Origin: Penumbrarchaeum sp964445525
GTDB lineage: Archaea; Thermoplasmatota; Penumbrarchaeia; Penumbrarchaeales; Penumbrarchaeaceae
Reading direction: 5' to 3'
Length of the DNA stretch: 64,000 nucleotides
Assembly (NCBI GenBank): GCA_964445525.1
Contig: CAYULA010000003.1
Span: forward strand, 53,474-117,473
A program made the position numbers and the translations under genes. How positions within the stretch are numbered: position 1 is the first letter of the stretch; every line of letters begins with the position of its first letter. Of this stretch, positions 25,689-32,996 are shown piece after piece. The notes under the pieces are model-generated. The model was not told where the DNA came from. It searched no databases and saw only the letters and a list, made by a program, of their open reading frames with translations.

Positions 25689-26908
25689 ATAGATTTGAGA
25701 TCAATCGGATAAATGAGATGAAAGGTTGGCTCCTGATCTTCGGAAGGAGGAAGGTCGGAAAGACCTTTTTATTGAAAAACTTCATTGAATGGGACAGATT
25801 CTTCATGGTGAAGAGGGACGGGTCAGTAATCAATGAAAAAGAGAAACCCGTGGTTTATGATGATGTTCAGGATCTTCTTTCTGACCTTAAATTCTACTTA
25901 AAAAACAATGAAACGGTGGTACTGGACGAATTCCAGAGGCTGCCGGAATCGTTCTGGGACGAGATCTCCCTTATACATCCCGAAGGCAGATTGATCCTGT
26001 CAGGTTCCAGCCTCAGGATCGTTGACAGGGTCCTTTCCAATAATTCACCCCTTCTTGGAATGGTGTATCCGGTGAAGATTCCTCTGATCAAACCCTCGGA
26101 TATCCTGAAAGGTCTCTCCGATCGAATGGATCCCGTAAGGGCCATTACAATGTCTCCCTTCATGCAGGACCCCTGGACAATACCTATGCTGGAAGAAAAA
26201 GAAGACATCCTGGATATAATCCCAATACTCCGGTATGTCGTCCCCGGTCTGTTAGGAGAGGTTTTCTCGGAAGAGGAGAGGGAACTTACCAGAACATATG
26301 AATCGATTATTTCCCTCCTCGGATCGGGTATGGAGGATTACAACAGGATGGGAAAGGTCCTCTGCGATCGGGGGATTGTCTCCAATCCAAATTCCTCAAG
26401 CGTCATACCGTATCTCAAGAACCTGGTCAAGATGGGACTGGTTACCGAATACAGGAAGTGGAAAGAGAGGGGTTCGGTATACAGATTGACTTCCCGGGTA
26501 ATGAAGACATATTATTATCTTGAATCGAGGTATGATCTGGAGAACAGGGATGTTCCGTCGGATGAGATGGAACCTACCTTGAACAAGCTCGTACAGTTTT
26601 CGGTTGAGGAATTCCTGGCGGATTTCTTTGGGGATCTATTGCAGGGAAGGGTTGAGGTCCTGAAGAAAAGGGATATGGAGCTGGATATCTTTGTAACGAG
26701 AAGGAACAAACCATATCTGGTTGGAGAGGTCAAATGGGGAAAGGCGGATAATGGGGACGTGGAGAAATTCAAGGAGAAGGTTGAGGATTTCTCCTGCCGG
26801 AAGGTGTTTGTTGCAAGAGAGAAGCTTGAAGATGAGGAGATCGAGATACTGGGTCCTGAAGATATTGTAGAGGCGGCAATGGCGGGAACATTGATTAAAA
26901 AGAAATGA
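25679..26908 (+). CDS. Archaeal ATPase with DUF234-type C-terminus
   Basis: A 409-residue member of the archaeal ATPase/DUF234 family (start MLVNRFEINRINEM). Walker A is GRRKVGKT (22-29), Walker B TVVLDEFQRL (about 79-88) and sensor 1 RLILSGSSLRI. A winged-helix-like segment (SVIPYLKNLVKMGLVTEYRKW, about 240-262) precedes the C-terminal DUF234 nuclease-like domain with DMELDIFVTRRN and VGEVKWGK (about 335-358), which resembles a restriction-like D-ExK site. Function is unknown; copies are scattered in archaeal genomes and act like mobile genes. A fragment of a second copy lies at 27696-27815. Confidence 0.88.
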   Translation: MLVNRFEINRINEMKGWLLIFGRRKVGKTFLLKNFIEWDRFFMVKRDGSVINEKEKPVVYDDVQDLLSDLKFYLKNNETVVLDEFQRLPESFWDEISLIHPEGRLILSGSSLRIVDRVLSNNSPLLGMVYPVKIPLIKPSDILKGLSDRMDPVRAITMSPFMQDPWTIPMLEEKEDILDIIPILRYVVPGLLGEVFSEEERELTRTYESIISLLGSGMEDYNRMGKVLCDRGIVSNPNSSSVIPYLKNLVKMGLVTEYRKWKERGSVYRLTSRVMKTYYYLESRYDLENRDVPSDEMEPTLNKLVQFSVEEFLADFFGDLLQGRVEVLKKRDMELDIFVTRRNKPYLVGEVKWGKADNGDVEKFKEKVEDFSCRKVFVAREKLEDEEIEILGPEDIVEAAMAGTLIKKK

Positions 26909-27042
26909 ATTTTCTCATTTACGGGGGAATTTCGAGGTTTATCAGGACAAATTCATTGTTCTTCCCTCATTCAGGTCCATATGGGATTATATCAAAGAAT
27001 TGAAATGGATAATTGAATGGCCGTCAGTGGTTAGTGGAATCA

Positions 27043-27345
27043 CTAATCATCGAAAACAAGGGTTTTCTTGCCTTTCTGAAGATAATCAAGCCCCAGTATA
27101 ACTTCCTCATCGCTTTCATCATCCAGTGGAGCATCGTCCATGATAACCTCGTCAAGTTCTATGAAATCATCATCGTCCTCCGCTCTGATTCCCACTTCGA
27201 CTATTGGACTCAATCTCCTGTCACCATCTGAAGCGATCCAGGCTCTTTCGTATATTATTTCCTCGATCTCAAGATTCTTTACAATTGATGTTCCGATTAT
27301 GGAGAGATCTGCCCCCGTATCAATAAAGGCCAGGATATTATCCAC
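27043..27345 (-). CDS. Stand-alone retropepsin-like aspartyl protease domain
   Basis: A 100-residue protein with the clan AA single-domain aspartyl protease pattern: AFIDTGADLSIIG (catalytic Asp9-Thr-Gly-Ala) and the distal hydrophobic-Gly motif VILGLDYLQKG near residue 84. Enzymes of this type work as homodimers. No gag-like or transposon gene adjoins it, so it is not part of a retroelement as seen here. An acidic loop (DDDDFIELDEVIMDDAPLDDESD) interrupts the fold. The GTG start has no ribosome site, but AAAATATA lies about 27 nt upstream, fitting a leaderless message. The substrate is unknown. Confidence 0.78.
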   Translation of the reverse strand: MDNILAFIDTGADLSIIGTSIVKNLEIEEIIYERAWIASDGDRRLSPIVEVGIRAEDDDDFIELDEVIMDDAPLDDESDEEVILGLDYLQKGKKTLVFDD

Positions 27346-27397
27346 AGTTTTATTATTGTAACAAACTGAAACTCGGGTATATTTTCTTCACAATTTA

Positions 27398-27589
27398 TCA
27401 ATTCGCAAGGACCTTGTCAATTTTTCTTCTAAGATCGTGGTCCTGAATGTCACCTTCGATGGTGATATGGTCGCCTTCGATTATGATCCTGTAATCAGGT
27501 CCCAGGAGATTTCTGATCTCCTTTACCTTTTTCGAGATATCCTTGTTGGATACCTTCGCACTGACCCCTCTTAATCTCAATGAAGGCAT
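27398..27589 (-). CDS. Small unknown basic/acidic protein
   Basis: A 63-residue protein beginning MPSLRLRGVSAKVSNKDI. The pattern of an amphipathic helix (KKVKEIRNLLG) and two strands (YRIIIEGDHITIEGDI) suggests a small alpha/beta domain. The ribosome site AGGTGATG precedes the ATG and an A/T-rich TTTAATTATA box lies about 30 nt further up, so it is likely a real gene. It is 52 nt upstream of the retropepsin-like gene on the same strand and could be cotranscribed. No family recognised. Confidence 0.6.
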   Translation of the reverse strand: MPSLRLRGVSAKVSNKDISKKVKEIRNLLGPDYRIIIEGDHITIEGDIQDHDLRRKIDKVLAN

Positions 27590-27695
27590 TTCATCACCTG
27601 ATGTTCATCCATTTTGGGTATAATTAAAGTTTCCTGAATGATATTTGGCATGAATGGTCCCCGGATACCTACCTAGGCCATTTTTAATTCCAGTA

Positions 27696-27815
27696 ATGGT
27701 GGAAGTTTTCTCCTGCAGGAAGGTGTTTGTTACAAGAGAGAAGCTTGAAGATGATGAGATCGAGGTACTGGGTCCTGAAGATATTGTAGAGGCGGCAAGA
27801 ACAGGGATTGTTTAA
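27696..27815 (+). pseudogene. 3' fragment of a DUF234 ATPase gene
   Basis: Thirty-nine codons read VEVFSCRKVFVTREKLEDDEIEV... and end EAARTGIV. They match the last 40 or so residues of the ATPase at 25679 (FSCRKVFVAREKLEDEEIEI) with few changes. The rest of the gene is missing upstream, and similarity stops near 27696. It is a leftover of a second, deleted ATPase copy that once stood directly before a surface-protein gene. Confidence 0.8.
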
Positions 27816-27824
27816 AACAAAGAA

Positions 27825-27946
27825 AACAAAAGATTTTTATGGCCAGGACCTGATATTCGAGATATCGGAGGTCAAATATGAGAGGAGTCAGAGTCCTTGT
27901 ATTTTCATCGATATTCTTACTTCTACTTTCCTCCATCCTGGTCCTC
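27825..27946 (+). repeat. Duplicated promoter and signal-peptide segment, copy 1
   Basis: These 122 nt are nearly identical and colinear with 29851-29972. They contain an AT-rich promoter (AAGATTTTTATGG), the ribosome site GGAGGT, the start MRGVRVLVFSS and the hydrophobic signal-peptide core, and end with GGTCCTC at the deletion junction. Confidence 0.85.
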
Positions 27947-28254
27947 CCACCGAATTCGTTGAGATCACGATTCCGAAAGAAGAGGATCCCGATGGAAAAC
28001 CCGATGGAAACGAAACGGCAAATGTTGAAGAGGAAGAATTCCCTGTCTGGATAATAGCAATATTAATTGGAGTTGTATTGATACTTATCATTACGGGTTT
28101 GGTATTTTTCCTGATGAGCAAGAAAAAGATAGAGAAGAATGATAATTCAGCAGAAAATGAATATGGTAATCCCAAAGATCCATTCGAATCTCGGGAATAT
28201 GCATCAGTTGTTGAGAATAGTAATATATCCATGAATTATGAACCAGAAGATTGA
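27878..28254 (+). pseudogene. Surface-protein gene collapsed by internal deletion
   Basis: The natural ATG (27878, same position as in the intact gene at 29904) starts a signal peptide. After GGTCCTC at 27940-27946 the sequence jumps to the 3' end of the family (PTEFVEITIPKEEDP, TM helix, charged tail), in a different frame. The peptide from 27878 therefore runs into the wrong frame and stops near 28050. The tail frame is open to 28254 (TM: WIIAILIGVVLILIITGLVFFLM) but has no proper start. Relative to the intact copy about 2572 bp are missing, flanked by the same seven bases. Confidence 0.82.
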
Positions 28255-28261
28255 TCTGGTA

Positions 28262-29749
28262 TTAATCACCCAATAACACCTTCCAATAACCTCCTCTGGC
28301 TGGACCCACTCTCTTGATAATTCCATTCTTCTTGAGCAATTGAATATTATAATCTACTGACTTTTTCCCCAATCCGGTCTTATTTTGTATCTCTTTTTTA
28401 CTAATTCCTGGTTCTTTCATCATTAGCTCAAGGATTTTTTTCTGTTTTTCAGTAATTAGAGTTTCTTTGTAGAAGCTCCCCTTTTCTACCCCCTTTTCTA
28501 CCCCCTTTTCTACCCCCTTTTCTACCCCCTTTTCTACCCCACTTATTCTGAATTTTTCATTTGCTTGATTCAAAGGAAATGTAATTTTAAAGAAATCAAA
28601 CCCTCCCATTATTACCGGTTCGATATGATAACGAGAATTCCAACCTTCCATCATTTTATGGAAACCACTACCAATATTCTCTGCCAGTTTAACGTACCTG
28701 AATATTTTGGTTATAGTTGGATTTCTGGGTAATGAAATATCCTCTTTTATAATATCTTCAATATTTTTTGGCAGTGGTCCTGGATTGAAGAACTCTATTC
28801 GATCCGAGAATACCCTCACCCTGGAATTCATCTTGCTGAAATAATCCGAATGGATCAGAAGATTTACAAGAGCTTCCCTGATTGCCTGTACTTGTGGGGG
28901 ATCATCATCTCTGATTCCACTAACCATTGAAAATGGTATCTCTATCTTCTTCAATAAACGATCATAAATATCAAAAAAAGTAGAAAATAGATTTTGATCA
29001 CTTGATAGTCTGTATGTATAACGGGTTGGTCCATCTTCATAAGTAGTCCCAGGGATTTCAAGATACTCTATTCTGTAATTCGCCAATGTATTAGCGATAA
29101 CATCGTTTCTACCAAAAACAAGTAATCCAGCATAAGTTACCTTGTCATTTCTAAGAACTCCTATCTTCTGGAGGAATTCCTCGTTATTCAGGGTAACAAA
29201 TCTATGACCTGGGTTGATGCTTAAAAACAAGTTTCTATACCTTTCGATCGTGTCCTTATCAAGATCTTCAATGGTGTGATCAACACATTCAGAATCTTTA
29301 TTCGTTATTGATGATTCTCTGAAAAAAGAATCAACCTCTTCGGGAGTTGCTCTTTGATCTCCACTTGCAGTTCTAATGAATGTATTCTTCAATGAATTGA
29401 AATAGACTGGACGATCTCTGGTGGAGGATTTTGAGATATAAAACGCAAGAATTGATCTTCCTTCCATTTCATACTTTTTTGAGATAACCTTGATTATCTT
29501 ATTGAACTTGGATCCATTTCGCAATGTAGTGGTGAAATTCTGCTCGATCCTTTCGGGATCCGAGACACCAATGACCTTGTATGACTTACCCTTTTTACTA
29601 ATTCCGAATATCAACCAACCTCCCGAAGTATTGGAGAATGCTGATACTGTTTCCCATGAGCTCTTGGGGATTTCATTTTTTGCTTCCTTTACTTCGAAAT
29701 CTTCCCATTCAATATCCTCAAGTCTTCGTATCAATTCTTCCCTTTTCAT
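28262..29749 (-). CDS. AlbA_2 (Schlafen-like)/HATPase ATP-binding regulator with winged helix
   Basis: A 495-residue protein of the COG2865-like group, probably a DNA-binding regulator. An AlbA_2 domain (1-130, EVKEAKNEIPKSSWETVSAFSNTSGG) is followed by a helical middle. A C-terminal HATPase-like region (about 280-385) has REALVNLLIHSDYF and DRIEFFNPGPLP. Then come five VEKG repeats and a winged helix (KKEIQNKTGLGKKSVDYNIQLLKK, about 450-480). ATG 29749 is preferred because GGAG lies eight bases upstream; ATG 29770 adds seven residues. The gene is AT-rich and lies between two copies of a surface-protein cassette, as expected of an inserted accessory gene. Similar proteins are often tied to defence or phage contexts, but its role here is open. 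Confidence 0.85.
   Translation of the reverse strand: MKREELIRRLEDIEWEDFEVKEAKNEIPKSSWETVSAFSNTSGGWLIFGISKKGKSYKVIGVSDPERIEQNFTTTLRNGSKFNKIIKVISKKYEMEGRSILAFYISKSSTRDRPVYFNSLKNTFIRTASGDQRATPEEVDSFFRESSITNKDSECVDHTIEDLDKDTIERYRNLFLSINPGHRFVTLNNEEFLQKIGVLRNDKVTYAGLLVFGRNDVIANTLANYRIEYLEIPGTTYEDGPTRYTYRLSSDQNLFSTFFDIYDRLLKKIEIPFSMVSGIRDDDPPQVQAIREALVNLLIHSDYFSKMNSRVRVFSDRIEFFNPGPLPKNIEDIIKEDISLPRNPTITKIFRYVKLAENIGSGFHKMMEGWNSRYHIEPVIMGGFDFFKITFPLNQANEKFRISGVEKGVEKGVEKGVEKGVEKGSFYKETLITEKQKKILELMMKEPGISKKEIQNKTGLGKKSVDYNIQLLKKNGIIKRVGPARGGYWKVLLGD
28478..28537. repeat. Five 12-nt tandem repeats encoding VEKG
   Basis: Five identical units of CCCCTTTTCTAC on the plus strand are read on the minus strand as GTAGAAAAGGGG, Val-Glu-Lys-Gly. 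They form the linker between the ATPase part and the winged helix of the AlbA_2 protein. A unit of four codons lets copy number change without a frameshift. Confidence 0.92.
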
Positions 29750-29850
29750 CGATATTGCTCCAAGTTTCATCGATACTGTTCTTCACAGTCCCTATCATTA
29801 CCGGTAATTATCTAATTTACCATGATGTCAAAACCGCTAATAAGTATCGG

Positions 29851-29972
29851 AACAAAAGATTTTTATGGCCAGGACCTGATATTCGAGATACCGGAGGTCA
29901 AATATGAGAGGAATCAGAGTCCTTGTTTTTTCATCGATATTATTACTTCTACTTTCCTCCATCCTGGTCCTC
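29851..29972 (+). repeat. Duplicated promoter and signal-peptide segment, copy 2
   Basis: This copy is colinear with 27825-27946, starting AACAAAAGATTTTTATGGCC, and includes promoter, ribosome site and signal peptide of the intact surface-protein gene. GGTCCTC at 29966-29972 is the left partner of the microhomology used in the deleted copy; the right partner is at 32538-32544. Confidence 0.85.
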
Positions 29973-32816
29973 TCCTCCGGTGAAAAAGAACAAGATTTTG
30001 ATATTTCTAAGGAAATGGAGGAGGAATCCATTCCTTCAGTTGTTGAGGTCCTCTCCGATTGTATTCAAAGTGAGGCCCCTTCCAGGAATTCGGAGGGAGC
30101 TCCGTGGCCAATGTTCAAACAGAATCCACAACATACAGGATTAAATTTCAATGCAATTAATAATAATCCTGGAAGGATAAAATGGAATAAAAAAATTTCA
30201 TGGGGAAGTTATGATAGCTCGTGTGTTATTGATAGTTCAGGAAATATATTAATAGGAATGAGAAACAATCATTATACCACAAAACTTCATTCATTTTTTC
30301 CTAATGGAACAATAAATTGGATATTTGAAACCTATAAAACCAATGAATATGGAAATAAAATCGATGGTGGTGTAATAAATCCTGCCTGTATAGATGATTT
30401 TGGCAACATTTATTTCGATTCTTTTGATGGTGAATTCTATTCATTGTACGATAACGGTACTGTCCGTGCAAATTTTTCTTCAAATGATAGGTACTCGGGA
30501 CCAACAATATATGAAAATAAAATATATACAGGGAATCAGAACGGTTTTTTATATATTTTTAATACTGATTTAGACTTGTTATTATGCAAATATATTAGTA
30601 TGCCTATTTATTCCTCTTTGCCTGCTATTGGGAATAATGGTCAAATCTATATCGGCGGTTCATCTGATAAACTATATTCAATATATCCAAATGGAACAGA
30701 AAATTGGAATATAAGTATTTCTCCCGATTATTCTTCCTCTCCTTGCATTGACAATGATGGAATAATTTATATTGGTTCTTCGTTACCATTTCTATATGCT
30801 GTTTATCCAAATGGGACTATAAAGTGGCGTTTCAATACAGGAAATTCTGTAAGCTCATCTCCGTCGATTGGAATTGATGGAGAAATAATTTTTGGATGCA
30901 GAGACGGATATGTATATTCTATATTTCCAAATGGCACACTAAAGTGGAAATTCTCTACCAAACAACCTATTTGGGAGTCATCTCCAGCAATTGATGGGAA
31001 TGGCATAATTTATATCGGTTCCGATGATAATTATCTATATTCAATCTATCCAAATGGTTCCTTAAAATGGCAGTTGAAATTGTCAGAAAAAATTGGAGAT
31101 TCTCCAGCTATAGATAACAAAGGTAATGTTTATATAACCTCTTTTGATGGATATTTATATTGCATTGGGGCTTTAAAACCAACTATTCCAATGAATAAAA
31201 CATTGTTAAATGGCAATAATTATATTAATCTTTCATGGGACCTCCCCATTGATGACGGAGGAGCCGAGATCCTCAATTTCAATGTATACAGGAATACCTC
31301 CGGGAACGATCCTGAATTATTTACAACGGTTCCTGCAAATGAATTGTTCTTCAACGATACCGATGTGATCAATGGAGTGGAATACTCCTACTGGATATCT
31401 GCCGTGAACCGGGAAGGAGAAAGCGAATTGGCTGGCCCTTTCAATGCAACTCCGAGAGGTCCTCCCTCCGCCCCCCGAAATGTTACCGTTTCAAGCGGAC
31501 CTGCATATCTCAATATCTCTTGGGAAGGACCTCTTACCGATGGCGGATATTCGATTGAAGGATTCAAGATATACAGAAAAGAAGCAGGTATATTCCTGCT
31601 TCATGGAGAGACAACCGATCTGTTCTACATCGATGATGTTGCCAATCCGGGAGTGAATTACAGTTACTATATCACTGCCTTCAACGAATACGGTGAGGGA
31701 GCTCCCACCAGTACTTTCTGGGGAGAATCTTTAGGTCCCCCGCCACCTCCACTACCCGTAACCATCGGACGATATGACAGTGAGGTCAGCCTCAACTGGT
31801 CCATGTCATTATTCTATTTACGGGAATATGACATCACTCATGTCAGGATCTACCGGGACAGCTCTCTTCTTCAGGAGGTCCCTTTCGATGATGAATACTA
31901 CAATGACACAGGTCTCGTCAACGGCGAGTTGTATTCGTATCGGGTTTCTTCCGTCAACTTGATCGGTGAAGGGGACCTCTCCGATGAGATCGAGGCGGTT
32001 CCCGGCTGGTCGCCTTCAACCCCCAGGAATATCTCAACCTGGGCCAATACCACCATGGTTAAGATTTACTGGGATCCTCCCGAGTTCGAGAGAGGATTTC
32101 CCGTTGATATGTACATCGTCTACCGAAAAACTGACGATGGCAGGTGGATCAATCTCATGAACGTTCCCTCCTCGAATGACCCTCACTGGAATGACACCTA
32201 CGTGGAAAAGGGAGACACCTACGAATACAAGGTTGTCGCTTTGAATCAGAGAGGGATGTCTCCGGAAGCGGGTCCTGTTTCTGCAACGATTCCAATGGGG
32301 GATCCTCCAAATGCGCCCGAGGACCTCGAAGCCGTATTCGAAAATGAAGAGGTCCTCCTCACCTGGTCCTATGATGATTCGAATCCAAAAGTCGATTCGT
32401 ATACGATAGTGAGGACCCTCGAAAACGGATCCGATATGATGGAATACACCTCCCTGAGCACCGAATACACGGACAGTAACATAAGCCGTAACACCACATA
32501 CAGATACTCTGTTTACGCCATCAACGAGTTCGGGGAAGGTCCTCCCACCGAATTCGTTGAGATCACGATTCCGAAGGAAGAGGATCCCTATGAAAATCCC
32601 GATGGGAATGATACTGCAAAGGATGACGAGGACGAATTCCCTGTCTGGATCCTCATCGTCTTGATTATTCTCGTGATCGCCATTGCACTGGTGATTGCAT
32701 TTCTGATATTGAAGAGAAAGATGGATGACCATACCGAGGATGATGTAAAATCGGTTGATGATGGAATTTTCGGGAATGAAGAAGTATCAGAAACAGGAAA
32801 CCAAACAGAAATGTGA
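29904..32816 (+). CDS. PQQ-like beta-propeller/fibronectin III surface protein
   Basis: A 970-residue membrane-anchored protein. The signal peptide is MRGIRVLVFSSILLLLLSS. Residues about 70-420 are a PQQ-type propeller of repeated blades such as YPNGTLKWKFST followed by SSPAIDGNGIIYIGS. About five fibronectin III domains (425-900) follow, each with YSYWISAVNREGE-type segments. A TM helix (WILIVLIILVIAIALVIAFLIL, about 907-928) and an acidic tail end it. The propeller coding region (about 30121-31235) is strongly AT-rich with many ATA and AAT codons, whereas the signal peptide and fn3/TM parts have the composition of the neighbours, so the gene looks chimeric. GGAGGT precedes the ATG. Propellers of this kind bind ligands or proteins; no enzyme residues are evident. 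Confidence 0.87.
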   Translation: MRGIRVLVFSSILLLLLSSILVLSSGEKEQDFDISKEMEEESIPSVVEVLSDCIQSEAPSRNSEGAPWPMFKQNPQHTGLNFNAINNNPGRIKWNKKISWGSYDSSCVIDSSGNILIGMRNNHYTTKLHSFFPNGTINWIFETYKTNEYGNKIDGGVINPACIDDFGNIYFDSFDGEFYSLYDNGTVRANFSSNDRYSGPTIYENKIYTGNQNGFLYIFNTDLDLLLCKYISMPIYSSLPAIGNNGQIYIGGSSDKLYSIYPNGTENWNISISPDYSSSPCIDNDGIIYIGSSLPFLYAVYPNGTIKWRFNTGNSVSSSPSIGIDGEIIFGCRDGYVYSIFPNGTLKWKFSTKQPIWESSPAIDGNGIIYIGSDDNYLYSIYPNGSLKWQLKLSEKIGDSPAIDNKGNVYITSFDGYLYCIGALKPTIPMNKTLLNGNNYINLSWDLPIDDGGAEILNFNVYRNTSGNDPELFTTVPANELFFNDTDVINGVEYSYWISAVNREGESELAGPFNATPRGPPSAPRNVTVSSGPAYLNISWEGPLTDGGYSIEGFKIYRKEAGIFLLHGETTDLFYIDDVANPGVNYSYYITAFNEYGEGAPTSTFWGESLGPPPPPLPVTIGRYDSEVSLNWSMSLFYLREYDITHVRIYRDSSLLQEVPFDDEYYNDTGLVNGELYSYRVSSVNLIGEGDLSDEIEAVPGWSPSTPRNISTWANTTMVKIYWDPPEFERGFPVDMYIVYRKTDDGRWINLMNVPSSNDPHWNDTYVEKGDTYEYKVVALNQRGMSPEAGPVSATIPMGDPPNAPEDLEAVFENEEVLLTWSYDDSNPKVDSYTIVRTLENGSDMMEYTSLSTEYTDSNISRNTTYRYSVYAINEFGEGPPTEFVEITIPKEEDPYENPDGNDTAKDDEDEFPVWILIVLIILVIAIALVIAFLILKRKMDDHTEDDVKSVDDGIFGNEEVSETGNQTEM

Positions 32817-32996
32817 TAATTAAGAGCCCAGAGTCGAGTAAACCATTAAAAAAAGGTGTACGTAAGTTATCAATATTGTTAACCAACGTGATAGGTTTTT
32901 TATTCCATCCATAAAAAAGACTCTAACATTTTTGGGCCAATCGATAAACGCAAATAGAGAGTCCCTTCTCCATAATAATAACACGGGGTTGTTGAA

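Noticed and set aside
27043..27345. Remnant of a retrotransposon
   Set aside because: Only the protease-like domain is present; no reverse transcriptase, integrase or terminal repeats are visible nearby.
27808..28254. 148-codon open frame as an intact gene
   Set aside because: It reads through the promoter and signal-peptide region in the wrong frame; only its tail is genuine, so it is a pseudogene remnant.
28478..28537. Short direct repeats as a CRISPR array
   Set aside because: The units are contiguous 12-mers in a coding frame with no spacers.
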